Assembly: GCA_965279115.1 (NCBI GenBank)
Contig: OZ257137.1
Location: forward strand, 6,200,001-6,264,000
Direction: 5' to 3'
Origin: JAEUOS01 sp965279115
Lineage (GTDB): Bacteria; Pseudomonadota; Gammaproteobacteria; Burkholderiales; JAEUOS01
Length of the DNA stretch: 64,000 nt
Shown here: positions 9,609-19,121 of the stretch, piece by piece
Layout: each line of letters opens with the position of its first letter
Position numbering within the stretch: the first letter of the stretch is position 1
Position numbers and translations under genes: made by a program
The notes under the pieces: generated by a model
What the model saw: only the letters and a program-made list of their open reading frames with translations
Told to the model about the DNA's origin: nothing
Database searches by the model: none

Positions 9609-12320
9609 ATGTCCCACCCGTTCGCCCACACCCTCAAGTCGTACAAGGCAGGTGGCAAATCCATCGGCTTCCACTCCCTGCCCGAATTGGCGAAACGCCA
9701 CCCGAACATCGGCCGGCTGCCGCTTTCGGTGCGGATAGTGCTGGAGTCTGTCCTGCGCAATTGCGACGGCAAGAAAGTCCTGCTTGAACATGTGACCCAG
9801 CTGGCCAACTGGAAGCCCAACGCCGCGCGGGTCGACGAGATTCCCTTTGTGGTCGCCCGTGTGGTGCTGCAGGATTTCACCGGTGTGCCACTGCTGGCCG
9901 ACCTGGCTGCCATGCGCAACGTTGCCGCGGAAATGGGCAAGAACCCGAAATCCATCGAACCGCTGGTGCCCGTGGACCTGGTAGTCGACCACTCGGTGAT
10001 GATCGACCACTACGGCGGACGCGACGCGGTGGACCTGAACATGAAACTCGAGTTCCAGCGCAATCGCGAGCGCTACGAATTCATGAAATGGGGCATGCAG
10101 GCCTTCGACACCTTCCGCGTAGTGCCGCCGGGCTTCGGCATCGTGCACCAGGTCAATCTCGAATACCTGGCCCGCGGCGTGTTCATCAAGGACGGCGTGG
10201 CCTATCCGGATACGCTGGTCGGAACCGACAGCCACACCACCATGATCAACGGCATCGGCGTGGTGGGCTGGGGCGTGGGCGGCATCGAGGCCGAGGCCGC
10301 GATGCTGGGCCAGCCGGTCTACCTGCTCACGCCGGATGTGGTCGGGTTCGAACTCACAGGCAGGCTGCGCGAGGGGGTGACCGCCACCGACCTGGTGCTC
10401 ACCGTCACCGAAATCCTGCGGCGCGAAAAGGTGGTGGGGAAATTCGTCGAATTCTTCGGCGAAGGCACCCGAACCCTTGCCCTGCCGGACCGCGCCACCA
10501 TCGCCAACATGGCACCCGAATACGGGGCGACGATGGGGTTTTTCCCGATCGACGAAAGGACCATCGAATACTTCAGGGGAACCGGCCGCACCGCTGACGA
10601 GATCGCCGCCTTCGAGGGCTATTTCAAGGCCCAGGGCATGTTCGGGGTGCCGGCCACCGGCAGTATCGACTATTCGCAGGTGGTGAAACTCGACCTGGGC
10701 AGCGTGGCGCCGTCCCTGGCGGGCCCGAAACGGCCCCAGGATCGCATTGAAATCACCCATTTGTCCGCGAAATTTGCCGAGTTGTTCAGCACGCCGATTG
10801 CCGACAATGGCTTCAACCAGCCCGCGGACAAGCTTGCAAGGACCTATGCCGCCGGCGACGGCGTGAGCCTGCGTAACGGCGACGTACTGATTGCTGCGAT
10901 CACGTCATGCACGAACACATCGAATCCCGGCGTCATGCTGGCGGCCGGCCTGCTGGCGAAAAAGGCGGTCCAAGCCGGCCTGTCGGTCGACCCGAAGGTC
11001 AAGACCTCCCTTGCGCCGGGCTCGCGCATCGTTACCGAATACCTCACCCGGGCGGGCTTGTTGCCCTACCTCGAAAAGCTCGGCTTTGCCGTCGCCGCGT
11101 ATGGGTGCACGACCTGCATCGGCAACGCCGGCGACCTGAGCGCCGGGATCAACGCCGCCATCATCGACAACGACCTCGTTTGCGCCGCGGTACTTTCGGG
11201 CAACCGCAACTTCGAAGCACGCATACATCCCAACCTGAAGGCCAATTTCCTGGCCAGTCCGCCGCTGGTGGTGGCCTATGCGATCGCCGGCAATGTGACA
11301 GTGGACCTGATGACCCGGCCGGTTGGCAAGGGTACCGGCGGACGCGACGTTTACCTCGGGGATATCTGGCCTTCATCGGACGAGATCCACAAGTTGCTCA
11401 AGTTCGCGATGGACGGAACGGCGTTCAAGGCGAACTATGACAAGGTCAGGACCGAGCCCGGCAAACTCTGGAACGCGATCAAGGGCGGGGCCGGCAAAAG
11501 CGGAGGGCAGACATACGCCTGGCCTGCCTCGACCTACATTGCAAAGCCGCCATTCTTCGAAGGTTTCACGATCCAGCCGGAAAAGCGCGAGCATGGCGTG
11601 CGGGATGCCCGCATCATCGCCCTGTTTGGCGACTCCATCACCACCGACCACATTTCCCCGGCCGGGTCCATCAAGGAAGCCACACCCGGCGGCAAGTACC
11701 TGGTCGACCACGGCGTGCTGAAGGCCGACTTCAATTCCTACGGCAGCCGGCGCGGCAACCACGAAGTGATGATGCGCGGCACCTTCGCCAACGTGCGCAT
11801 CAAGAACCTGATGATCCCTCCGGGCCGCGACGGCTCGCGCGAAGAAGGCGGTGTGACCCTTTACCAGCCGTCGCGCGAAAAGATGTTCATCTACGACGCG
11901 GCGATGAAATACAAGGCCGAAGGCACACCGACGGTGATCTTCGCCGGCGAGGAATACGGCACCGGATCGTCACGCGACTGGGCCGCCAAGGGCACGCAAC
12001 TCCTGGGAATCAAGGCGGTGGTGGCCAAGAGCTTCGAACGCATCCACCGCTCCAACCTGGTGGGCATGGGGGTGCTGCCGCTGCAGTTCAAGCGCGACGA
12101 CACATGGCAGAACCTGCACATCACCGGGCGCGAAACCGTCGATGTGGTGCTCGATGCCGAGATCAAGCCGCTCTCCGAGGCAAAACTGGTCATCACCGAC
12201 GTGGAGGGCAACACCCGCAACGTGACGGTGATCCTGCGCATCGATACCGCCATCGAGGTGGAGTACTACAGGCACGGCGGGATATTGCCGTATGTGCTGC
12301 GGCAGTTGCTGACGACCTAG
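9609..12320 (+). CDS. acnA: aconitate hydratase A
   Basis: A cytoplasmic 4Fe-4S aconitase interconverting citrate and isocitrate. The product has 903 residues, close to E. coli AcnA (about 890). Cluster ligands are predicted at Cys434 (SCTNTSNP), Cys500 and Cys503 (GCTTCIG). GEEYGTGSSRDWAAKG and the SFERIHRSNLVGMGVLPL segment are in the C-terminal swivel domain. The ATG follows AGGAAG. It lies about 150 bases after the CDF gene and has its own leader, so it may be transcribed separately from acnB. Family knowledge suggests AcnA-type enzymes are more oxidation-stable than AcnB. Confidence 0.95.
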   Translation: MSHPFAHTLKSYKAGGKSIGFHSLPELAKRHPNIGRLPLSVRIVLESVLRNCDGKKVLLEHVTQLANWKPNAARVDEIPFVVARVVLQDFTGVPLLADLAAMRNVAAEMGKNPKSIEPLVPVDLVVDHSVMIDHYGGRDAVDLNMKLEFQRNRERYEFMKWGMQAFDTFRVVPPGFGIVHQVNLEYLARGVFIKDGVAYPDTLVGTDSHTTMINGIGVVGWGVGGIEAEAAMLGQPVYLLTPDVVGFELTGRLREGVTATDLVLTVTEILRREKVVGKFVEFFGEGTRTLALPDRATIANMAPEYGATMGFFPIDERTIEYFRGTGRTADEIAAFEGYFKAQGMFGVPATGSIDYSQVVKLDLGSVAPSLAGPKRPQDRIEITHLSAKFAELFSTPIADNGFNQPADKLARTYAAGDGVSLRNGDVLIAAITSCTNTSNPGVMLAAGLLAKKAVQAGLSVDPKVKTSLAPGSRIVTEYLTRAGLLPYLEKLGFAVAAYGCTTCIGNAGDLSAGINAAIIDNDLVCAAVLSGNRNFEARIHPNLKANFLASPPLVVAYAIAGNVTVDLMTRPVGKGTGGRDVYLGDIWPSSDEIHKLLKFAMDGTAFKANYDKVRTEPGKLWNAIKGGAGKSGGQTYAWPASTYIAKPPFFEGFTIQPEKREHGVRDARIIALFGDSITTDHISPAGSIKEATPGGKYLVDHGVLKADFNSYGSRRGNHEVMMRGTFANVRIKNLMIPPGRDGSREEGGVTLYQPSREKMFIYDAAMKYKAEGTPTVIFAGEEYGTGSSRDWAAKGTQLLGIKAVVAKSFERIHRSNLVGMGVLPLQFKRDDTWQNLHITGRETVDVVLDAEIKPLSEAKLVITDVEGNTRNVTVILRIDTAIEVEYYRHGGILPYVLRQLLTT

Positions 12321-12351
12321 CGCTGGCGTTTACAGCACCGCCCCCGCCGAC

Positions 12352-13344
12352 TTACTCGACGACCTCATCAGCGCTGATCAGGATCGATTGCGGGATGGCA
12401 AGGCCGAGGACTTGTGCGGCCTTTCGATTGATGACCAATTCAAACCGTGTCGGTTGTTCGACCGGAAGATCCGCGGGCTTGGCACCCTTGAGAATCTTGT
12501 CGACGTAAGTTGCGGCGCGCCGATAGTTGTCGGGAAGGTTGGGCCCGTAACTGAGCAGGCCGCCGGCTCGCGGGTAGGCCCCGTCCCCGCCAGTTGATGG
12601 CAAGCGGTACTTCGCCGCAAGCTCCGCGATCAGTCGCCACTGCAGAATGAAGATCGGATCGGTCGGCACGATCACGGCCTCGGCCTTCCTCGCTGCCATC
12701 GCGGCAAACGCCGCGTTGATTTCGCTCGCACTGCGTGCTTCAACTGAAAACACCGTCACCCTGATCGACTGCGCGGCATCCTGGATCGATTTCAATCTTG
12801 CGGCAAGCGCGGAATTGTCCGGATTGATCAACACCGCAACCAATGCCAACCTGGGCCGGATTTTGACCAGCGTATCCAACAGCCTAGGGGCGATCTCCAA
12901 TGCGTTTTCCGATATCCCGGTGATATTGCCTCCGGGTCGCGCCAGGCTTTTGACGAATCCGCTGGCCACCGGGTCGCCGGCCGAGCCCATGACGATTGGC
13001 ACTGTCGCCGTCGCATTTTGCGCAGCCGCCGTGGGTTGTGACGCCGCCGTGACGATGACATCCACGTTCAATCGCACGAGGTCCGCCGCCATGCCCGAGA
13101 GCTGCTCCGGCTTGCCGTCGGCAAAGCGCCACTCCAGGCGCAAGTTGTTGCCCTCGACATAGCCCAACTCGCGCATACCTCGCACGAAGGCTCCGGGAAT
13201 GCCGGTGTCAAGGGACTCAGGGCGCTTGCGCAATGTCAGAAATCCGACGCGCCAGATTTTTCCCTTGGTTTGCGCCAGCGGCCGCAGCGACACAGCAAAC
13301 GACGCCGCTCCGAATCCGACAAGTAGTTTTCGACGCTTCTTCAT
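12352..13344 (-). CDS. ABC-type substrate-binding protein (ABC_sub_bind family)
   Basis: A 330-residue secreted binding protein of the family typified by PF04392. A twin-basic and hydrophobic N-terminus (MKKRRKLLVGFGAASFAVSL) looks like an export signal, possibly Tat-like or lipoprotein-less Sec. The core motifs RVGFLTL, DVIVTAASQPTAAAQ and VPIVMGSAGDPVASGFV are those of this family. The frame is open far upstream, but the ATG at 13344 has GGTGAG before it and begins the signal peptide. No permease or ATPase gene is adjacent, so it is an orphan. The ligand is unknown. Confidence 0.85.
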   Translation of the reverse strand: MKKRRKLLVGFGAASFAVSLRPLAQTKGKIWRVGFLTLRKRPESLDTGIPGAFVRGMRELGYVEGNNLRLEWRFADGKPEQLSGMAADLVRLNVDVIVTAASQPTAAAQNATATVPIVMGSAGDPVASGFVKSLARPGGNITGISENALEIAPRLLDTLVKIRPRLALVAVLINPDNSALAARLKSIQDAAQSIRVTVFSVEARSASEINAAFAAMAARKAEAVIVPTDPIFILQWRLIAELAAKYRLPSTGGDGAYPRAGGLLSYGPNLPDNYRRAATYVDKILKGAKPADLPVEQPTRFELVINRKAAQVLGLAIPQSILISADEVVE

Positions 13345-13459
13345 GTTCTCACCATAACATGCGCCAGACCGCTCGTCCGCGAATGTGTCAAGCCTGAAGT
13401 TCGATGTATCGAATTGCAGCGCAATCCAGTTCAAAGGCGCATTGAATTGGGCCAGCCGA

Positions 13460-13885
13460 TCAACCCAAGGCGTCCTTGGGCGGATTTTCCTTGAACCACT
13501 GCGCGATGCCAGGCATGTGCGGCTCGAAAGCACCGGGAACTGAAAAGTTGAGCACGCCCGCCCGCATGTCACTATGGTTCTCGAAATCGTGGACCATGCC
13601 GCCCGGCACCAGCACGAAGCTTCCTCGCGCGGCGCTGGTCCATTTTTCGCCGACCAGCACACTCATGGTCCCTTCGATCACATAGAAGATATCGTCTTCA
13701 TCGTGGCTGTGAGCGCCCGGTCCCTGGGTATGCGGGTCCAGCCACCATTCGGAAATTGAATAGCGGTTTGCGGTCTCGGCACCATCGGCCTTGAACAGGG
13801 CGCTGATTCGTCCCATCGGGTAGGCACGCCCTGCCCCGGGCGCAAGGATCACTGCGGGACGTTGCCCTGCATCTGACGGTTTCAT
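13460..13885 (-). CDS. cupin-domain protein
   Basis: A 141-residue single-domain cupin with both conserved motifs: HSHDEDDIFYVIEG (metal ligands H, H and E) and GSFVLVPGGMVHDFEN (third histidine). This indicates a metal-binding beta barrel, but the reaction cannot be assigned. The start at 13885 is preceded by AGGGAG, and the longer frame upstream of it lacks cupin sequence. It is divergent from the Bug receptor gene, 56 bases away. Confidence 0.82.
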   Translation of the reverse strand: MKPSDAGQRPAVILAPGAGRAYPMGRISALFKADGAETANRYSISEWWLDPHTQGPGAHSHDEDDIFYVIEGTMSVLVGEKWTSAARGSFVLVPGGMVHDFENHSDMRAGVLNFSVPGAFEPHMPGIAQWFKENPPKDALG

Positions 13886-13941
13886 TTCGCTCCCTATCGA
13901 CTGGTAGACTGCGGCCGCTTCATTCGAAAAGATCGGCAACC

Positions 13942-14931
13942 ATGATAACGCTTGCACTCCGCATCACACGCACATGCGCGCTCGCCGCCTGCCTCACCAT
14001 GGCTGCGGGCGTATTCGCCCAGGGGTTTCCAAATCGCCCGGTGAAGCTCATGGTCGGCTACCTTGCCGGCGGCGGCGTCGATATCACCGCGCGCCACCTG
14101 GCCGAAGCCTTGCGCGACGGCTTGGGCCAGACGATCCTGGTGGAAAACCGCGCCGGTGCCGCCGGCATGCTCGCCGCACAGGCGGTTGCCAAGGCTGCGC
14201 CGGACGGCTACACCCTGCTGCTCTCCGCTTCGGGCGAAATCGCCACCAATCCGCATCTTTACAAGCAGAAGATGCAGTACGACGCACTGAAGGACCTGCT
14301 GCCCATCACCAACGTGGTGATGATGCCCAACGTGCTTGTGGTCAACGCCGATGTGCCGGTCACGAACGTGACCGAACTCATCGCCTACGCCAGGGCGCGG
14401 CCGGGCAAGCTCAATTTCTCGTCATCTGGCATCGGCAACCCGCTGCATCTTGCCGGCGAACTGTTCAACAGGATGGCAGGCGTCGAGATCGTGCATGTGC
14501 CCTACAAGGGCGCCGCCCAGCAGACCGCCGATGTGGCCGCCAAGCACATCACCATGACCTTCGCCAGTGTCGCGGTGGTGCAGCCCTTCATCAGCGGCGG
14601 ACAGGTGAAGCCCATCGCGGTCACCTCGAAGACGCGGGTCGCCGCGTTGCCCAATGTGCCCCCGGTGGCGGATGCTCCCGGCATGGCCGGTTACCAGCTG
14701 GTCAACTGGTACGGACTTTTCGCGCCGGCAGGTACGCCGGCGGACGTGGTCTCAAAGCTCAACAATGAAGTCACCAAGGTGTTGCGCACGCCCGAATTCA
14801 CCGCCAAGATGCGTGCCATCGGCGGTGAATCCAACCCGATGACACCGCAGCAGTTCCGCGAGTTTGTGGCATCCGAATCGGCCACCTTCAAGAAGGTGAT
14901 CGAGGACGCAAAAGTCACCCTGCCGGAATAG
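13942..14931 (+). CDS. Bug-family tripartite tricarboxylate transporter receptor
   Basis: A 329-residue periplasmic solute receptor of the TctC/Bug family, with a cleavable signal peptide (residues 1-26, ending VFAQ). Family landmarks are FPNRPVKLMVGY, the GGGVDITAR loop, ENRAGAAGMLA and the PDGYTLLL segment. TctA/TctB membrane genes are not nearby, which is usual for the very numerous Bug receptors of Burkholderiales. The neighbouring Ldh2-type dehydrogenase and cupin suggest a small catabolic locus for an organic acid, but the ligand is unknown. Confidence 0.92.
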   Translation: MITLALRITRTCALAACLTMAAGVFAQGFPNRPVKLMVGYLAGGGVDITARHLAEALRDGLGQTILVENRAGAAGMLAAQAVAKAAPDGYTLLLSASGEIATNPHLYKQKMQYDALKDLLPITNVVMMPNVLVVNADVPVTNVTELIAYARARPGKLNFSSSGIGNPLHLAGELFNRMAGVEIVHVPYKGAAQQTADVAAKHITMTFASVAVVQPFISGGQVKPIAVTSKTRVAALPNVPPVADAPGMAGYQLVNWYGLFAPAGTPADVVSKLNNEVTKVLRTPEFTAKMRAIGGESNPMTPQQFREFVASESATFKKVIEDAKVTLPE

Positions 14932-14936
14932 CCCGT

Positions 14937-15974
14937 TCAGGCCGGTACGCGGCCGGCGCGTTCTTCCACAAAAGCCAGCACCGCAGGGTCGAGTTCGATC
15001 CCGCCGGCACGCTGCGCCTTCATGCGCATGATTTCACGTTCGCCCGGCAACTGCACCGGCACCTTAGGATCCACCGGGGGCGACGCATGCAGGATGGCGG
15101 CAAAGTCCGCCACGCGCGCCGCGAGGTCGGGCAGTCCCAGCCTGGCCGTGTCAATGAGGATGAAGAAATGCCCGAGGTTCTGCGGCACTTCGGGCTCGTC
15201 CACCCATGACTTCACGTGGGTCAGGAACGCGGCACCGGAGAGCAGCCCCGCGAACATGTCGACCATCAGCGCCAGGCCGTAGCCCTTGTAGCCCCCCACC
15301 GGCAGCAGGATGCCATCGAGGGCCGCCTTGGGATCGGTGGTCTTGCGTCCGGCCGCATCAGTGGCCCAGGTATCCGGAATCGACTCGCCGCGCGCCAGCG
15401 CCTGGCGGATCTTGGCGCGTGCCACCACGCTCATGGCCATGTCCAGCATCACCGGATCGCCGCCCGGATTGGGCACGCAAATGCCGAACGGGTTGTTGCC
15501 AAGGCGCGTGTCGCTGCCGCCGGTGGGCGCGATGGTGAGGCTGGCATTGCTGCCGATGATGCTGGCGAAGCCCTGCTCCTGGGCAATCCATGCATAGGAT
15601 GCGATCGGACCGAAATGGTTGCTGTGGCGCGCAAAGGCGACGCCCACGCCGGTTGCCCGTGCGCCTTCCATGGCGGCTTCGAGCGCGCGCATGCCCACCA
15701 GGGTGCCCACACCGTTGGCGCCATCCACCATCGCGATGGCGCTCGACTTGCGCTCCACCCTCACTTGCGCCTTCGGGTCGATGCCACCGATCTCAAGACG
15801 CTCGCCATAGGTCTGAACGCGCATCACGCCATGGGTGGAAATGCCGAACAGGTCGGCCAGCACCAGGATGCGCGCGGCATCGGCAGCGTCTTGCGGAACC
15901 AGCCCGTAGCTTTGCAACGCGCGGGTGGCGAGCGCGTGGAGGGTGGCTTCGGCGATATTGCGGGTTTGCGGCAT
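14937..15974 (-). CDS. Ldh2/malate dehydrogenase-type NAD(P)-dependent oxidoreductase
   Basis: A 345-residue member of the Ldh2/MDG2 family (malate, L-lactate, ureidoglycolate or sulfolactate dehydrogenases), which is unrelated to Rossmann-type LDH. Conserved family segments are DLFGISTHGVMRV, RHSNHFGPIASYA, the nucleotide region PTGGSDTRLGNNPFGI and the GGYKGYGLALMVDM loop. It is convergent with the Bug receptor (5 bases between stops) and divergent from the MBL-fold gene. It probably oxidises a 2-hydroxy acid or reduces the 2-oxo acid. The substrate cannot be read from the sequence. Confidence 0.88.
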   Translation of the reverse strand: MPQTRNIAEATLHALATRALQSYGLVPQDAADAARILVLADLFGISTHGVMRVQTYGERLEIGGIDPKAQVRVERKSSAIAMVDGANGVGTLVGMRALEAAMEGARATGVGVAFARHSNHFGPIASYAWIAQEQGFASIIGSNASLTIAPTGGSDTRLGNNPFGICVPNPGGDPVMLDMAMSVVARAKIRQALARGESIPDTWATDAAGRKTTDPKAALDGILLPVGGYKGYGLALMVDMFAGLLSGAAFLTHVKSWVDEPEVPQNLGHFFILIDTARLGLPDLAARVADFAAILHASPPVDPKVPVQLPGEREIMRMKAQRAGGIELDPAVLAFVEERAGRVPA

Positions 15975-16071
15975 GGGAAGGTGCGATCTCTTGGTCAGGC
16001 AAGGGCCCGTACTTTACTTGGATTGCGGTACCCTCACCCCAATCCAATCCAACGATCGCAGGAAGACCCGC

Positions 16072-16848
16072 ATGTACCAGGTAGACGTGCTTGTTCAAGG
16101 CTTTCCCGGCCGCGCCATTTGCCATGGCGGCCTCGGCTGGAGCACCATCACACTGCTGCGCGGCCATGGACGCAACGTGCTCATGGATGTGGGCGCGTTC
16201 GGCATCCGGCGCGAACTGGCCAAGCAACTGAAGGCGCATGGACTCGCGCCCGGCGACATCACCGACGTGGTGCTCTCGCACGCCCACTATGACCACAGCA
16301 TCAACTTCACCCTCTTCCCCAACGCCACCGCATGGATAGGCCGCGAGGAACTGGAATGGGCCGCCGCCCAGCCGCCGGGTTTCAATCCGCTCCCGGAGTT
16401 GTATGTGCGTGAACTGGCGACCAGCCCGCGCACCCGCCGCGTCGAGGACGGTGAAGAGCCGCTGCCAGGCATCAGGGCGATGGCCGGGTCCGGCCATACG
16501 CCGGGTCACCTGTTGTTCATGCTCGAAGCCAACCCGGCGCCCATCCTCTTCACCGGGGACGCGGCGAAGAATCGCGCCGAACTGCTGTGCCGCGACGTCG
16601 ACCTCACGCTTGACCGCAATGCGAGCGTGGCCACCATAGACCGCATATGGGCGCTCTGGAAGGCGCGCGCCGGGACGCTGCTGATACCCGGGCACGACCT
16701 CTCCATGCTGCTCGATGCAGAAGGCGCGCCTCAATACGTGGGCGAACGCAAGGCCGCCATAGGCGCGTGGTTTGGCGAATCGATCGAACACATGACCACC
16801 ATCGACCTGTGCTGCACGCCATCCCTGGCGAGCGCCCCGGGCGCCTGA
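16072..16848 (+). CDS. metallo-beta-lactamase-fold hydrolase
   Basis: A 258-residue MBL-fold protein with the zinc motif H70-x-H72-x-D74-H75 in SHAHYDHS, the GHTPGH histidine, the FTGDAAK aspartate and a C-terminal GHD. It probably hydrolyses an ester or lactone, as many MBL-fold proteins do. The quorum-quenching lactonase subfamily is one possibility, but the sequence does not settle it. The start at 16072 follows AGGAAG; the longer frame overlaps the divergent dehydrogenase and was rejected. Confidence 0.87.
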   Translation: MYQVDVLVQGFPGRAICHGGLGWSTITLLRGHGRNVLMDVGAFGIRRELAKQLKAHGLAPGDITDVVLSHAHYDHSINFTLFPNATAWIGREELEWAAAQPPGFNPLPELYVRELATSPRTRRVEDGEEPLPGIRAMAGSGHTPGHLLFMLEANPAPILFTGDAAKNRAELLCRDVDLTLDRNASVATIDRIWALWKARAGTLLIPGHDLSMLLDAEGAPQYVGERKAAIGAWFGESIEHMTTIDLCCTPSLASAPGA

Positions 16849-16863
16849 CCGCGCGTACCGGAC

Positions 16864-18117
16864 CTACTTCACGACCTCGCCAATCTCCAGCCTGATGCCG
16901 CCGGTGCCCGGCTTGACCGGTACGCTGGAGCCTTCCAGGTCGCCGCTCTTCGGGATCGGGTCGCCGGATTTCGAAATCCGCGCCGTGACGATCACCTCGG
17001 ACGCGGAAGAGATTTTCGCCTGTGGCGCCATCGCCATGCTGTCGTCGAGCCGGAAGTCCATGGGCAAATCCTTCACCTTGAGCTTGAAGGCCGCCAGCGG
17101 CATGCGCGGCCCTTGCGCCGCGCGCGCGAAGATGAACACCACGTCATCCGGCGCCGCCTTGCCGGCAAGTGCGGCCGCCAGGGTCAGGCGCCCGCTGAGC
17201 GCCTCCTGCCCTGCCCCGGCGCCGCCCGGAGCGACGCCCTTCGCCGGACCGGGCGCGGCTGATGCGGTCGCGCCGCCCCCGGCCTTGGCACGCGCTTCCT
17301 CGATGCTCTGGCGCAGCGAGGTGATCAGTTCCGTATCCTGCGGCGCAAGTACGGTCACCCGCTCCCAGGCCTCAATCGCGCGCTTGTATTGCCCTGCCTC
17401 GAACTCGGCCGTACCGGCCAGCAGCAAGGCCTTGACATTGTCCGGGTCGGCAGCAAGCGAGCGCTTGAGCAGCAGCATCGGCTGGCCTTCGAGCCGCCTG
17501 CCCTGCGACATCGCCAGCGCATCCGCATAGTCGGCCAGCATCTGCGCATCGTTGGGCGCCAGTGGATCGGCTCGCGCGAACGCGGATGCCGCCTTGGCAT
17601 ACTCGCCCATCGCCGCGTAGGAACGCCCCAGCATGGCCCAGCCCTTGGCATCCTGCGGGCTCGCCGCCAGCCTTTCCTCCAGGGCCTTGATGCGTTCCTG
17701 CATCTGCGCAACGGCCTCGGCCTGGTCGGCGGGCTGTACTGCAGGCTGTCCTGCGGCCTGCAGGTCGCCGCTCAAGACAGTCGGCGTACCGATCGCCCAG
17801 TAGGTCGGCAAGGCCACCAGCGGCACGAAGACCACGGTGGCCAGGACCGCTCCCTTGTACCCGGCACGTCCCGGCCGCGGCGCGGGCATGATCAAGGTGT
17901 CGAGGATGCGTCGCGCCAATGCGTCGCGGGCCTGCGCGAACGCGGACTCGTCCAGGGTACCGGCAGCGCGCTGACTCTGCAGTTCGGTGTGTGCGAAACG
18001 CACTGCATCAGGATCAATATTGCCGGCGGGATCGGCGCCGGGCCATAGCAGCGGGCGCAGCACCATCAGGCAGGCGGCCACGCACATCAGCGCGGCAATC
18101 ACGGCAAACAGGGTCAC
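16864..18117 (-). CDS. ccmI: cytochrome c biogenesis protein CcmI (CycH-type)
   Basis: The apocytochrome c chaperone of the system I heme-attachment complex. Two membrane spans are visible at residues 1-20 and about 90-115. A TPR region then covers about residues 140-290 (AKGWAMLGRSYAAMGEYAKA and following). A Pro/Ala linker leads to a C-terminal beta-rich domain ending EIGEVVK. The reading frame extends into ccmH, but a GTG at 18117, two bases beyond the ccmH stop and preceded by AGGACC, starts the first membrane helix. This gives 417 residues. It is the last gene of the ccm operon. Confidence 0.88.
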   Translation of the reverse strand: MTLFAVIAALMCVAACLMVLRPLLWPGADPAGNIDPDAVRFAHTELQSQRAAGTLDESAFAQARDALARRILDTLIMPAPRPGRAGYKGAVLATVVFVPLVALPTYWAIGTPTVLSGDLQAAGQPAVQPADQAEAVAQMQERIKALEERLAASPQDAKGWAMLGRSYAAMGEYAKAASAFARADPLAPNDAQMLADYADALAMSQGRRLEGQPMLLLKRSLAADPDNVKALLLAGTAEFEAGQYKRAIEAWERVTVLAPQDTELITSLRQSIEEARAKAGGGATASAAPGPAKGVAPGGAGAGQEALSGRLTLAAALAGKAAPDDVVFIFARAAQGPRMPLAAFKLKVKDLPMDFRLDDSMAMAPQAKISSASEVIVTARISKSGDPIPKSGDLEGSSVPVKPGTGGIRLEIGEVVK

Positions 18118-18118
18118 T

Positions 18119-18604
18119 TCAGGTCCTGGGGGTTGGAGGCGCCCGGTCTGGCGCGGCAAGATCGTAATCATCAAGCACGGCATCGGCCGGGTCATCCTCG
18201 GTGGCCATCGAGCGGCGCTTGCGCAGGTAAAGCATCAATCCGGCCAGCCCGGCCACAACCAGCAACAGGGGGCCGAACCAGAGCAATGCGGTGATGCCTT
18301 TGACTGGTGGCCGGTAAAGCACGAAATCCCCGTACCGCGCGACCATGTACTTGATGACGTCGTCTTCGCTCTTTCCCTGGCGCAGTTGTTCGCGCACCTG
18401 GTTCTTGAGATCTACCGCCAGTTCGGCATTGGAATCGGCGATGGTCTGGTTCTGGCAGACCAGGCAACGCAATTCCTCGGAAAGCTTGAGGACACGCTTT
18501 TCGAGCGCCGCGTCCGCCGGCGCCGGCCCGTCGGCCGCGCCGGCGCTGCCACCGGTCAGGATCAGGGCTGCGCCCCACAGGACCGCAAGGACAAGCCTAG
18601 CCAT
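18119..18604 (-). CDS. ccmH: cytochrome c-type biogenesis protein CcmH (CcmL)
   Basis: A 161-residue thiol-redox component that reduces the apocytochrome CxxCH cysteines before heme attachment. It has an N-terminal signal sequence and the diagnostic LRCLVCQNQ motif with Cys47 and Cys50. After a short helical bundle there is a membrane anchor at about residues 105-127 (LLWFGPLLLVVAGLAGLM), then a cytoplasmic tail. The start overlaps ccmG by 8 bases. Confidence 0.94.
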   Translation of the reverse strand: MARLVLAVLWGAALILTGGSAGAADGPAPADAALEKRVLKLSEELRCLVCQNQTIADSNAELAVDLKNQVREQLRQGKSEDDVIKYMVARYGDFVLYRPPVKGITALLWFGPLLLVVAGLAGLMLYLRKRRSMATEDDPADAVLDDYDLAAPDRAPPTPRT

Positions 18605-19121
18605 TGAGTTCCTTGAGCAGCGGCAGGATCTTCGATGAAATCACCTCGGGTGTAAGCGGCCCGACTTTCTTGTAGCGCACCACGCCGTTCTTGTCGATGA
18701 CGAAAGTTTCCGGGACACCGTAGACGCCGTAATCGATGCCGGCCCGCCCGTCGCGGTCGACCAGCACCGACTTGTACGGGTTGCCGAACTGCCTGAGCCA
18801 GCGCTCCGCGTCGGCCTGCTGGTCCTTGTAGTTGAGGCCGTAGATCGGCGCGCTGGTCCGTTTGGCCAGGTCGGTGATCAGCGGATGCTCTTCGCGGCAC
18901 GGTCCGCACCATGAAGCGAATACGTTGAGAACCCAGGCCTGTCCGGCAAGGTCCCGATGCGTCAGCTTGCGCCCGCCATCCTCGAGCGTGGCGAGGTTGA
19001 ACGCCGGCGCCGGCTTGCCGATCAGCGGCGACGGCACCTCGCGCGGATTGAGCGTCAGGCCGATGCCGAGAAACACCAGCAATACGGCGAAGATGATGGC
19101 AGGGATCAGGGTGCGCTTCAT
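18597..19121 (-). CDS. ccmG: thiol:disulfide interchange protein CcmG/DsbE
   Basis: A 174-residue membrane-anchored periplasmic thioredoxin that keeps apocytochrome c or CcmH reduced. It has an N-terminal anchor (residues 5-24), the WCGPC active site (Cys72 and Cys75) and the GVPET segment with the cis-proline. The ATG overlaps the ccmF stop by 4 bases. Confidence 0.95.
   Translation of the reverse strand: MKRTLIPAIIFAVLLVFLGIGLTLNPREVPSPLIGKPAPAFNLATLEDGGRKLTHRDLAGQAWVLNVFASWCGPCREEHPLITDLAKRTSAPIYGLNYKDQQADAERWLRQFGNPYKSVLVDRDGRAGIDYGVYGVPETFVIDKNGVVRYKKVGPLTPEVISSKILPLLKELNG

Noticed and set aside
8346..10760. Long minus-strand open frame of 804 codons spanning the CDF gene and acnA
   Set aside because: It is antisense to two well-supported genes and its residues (rich in His, Arg, Gly, Asp) have no family character; high GC removes stops.
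12352..13344. Complete ABC importer
   Set aside because: Only the binding protein is present; no permease or ATPase gene flanks it.
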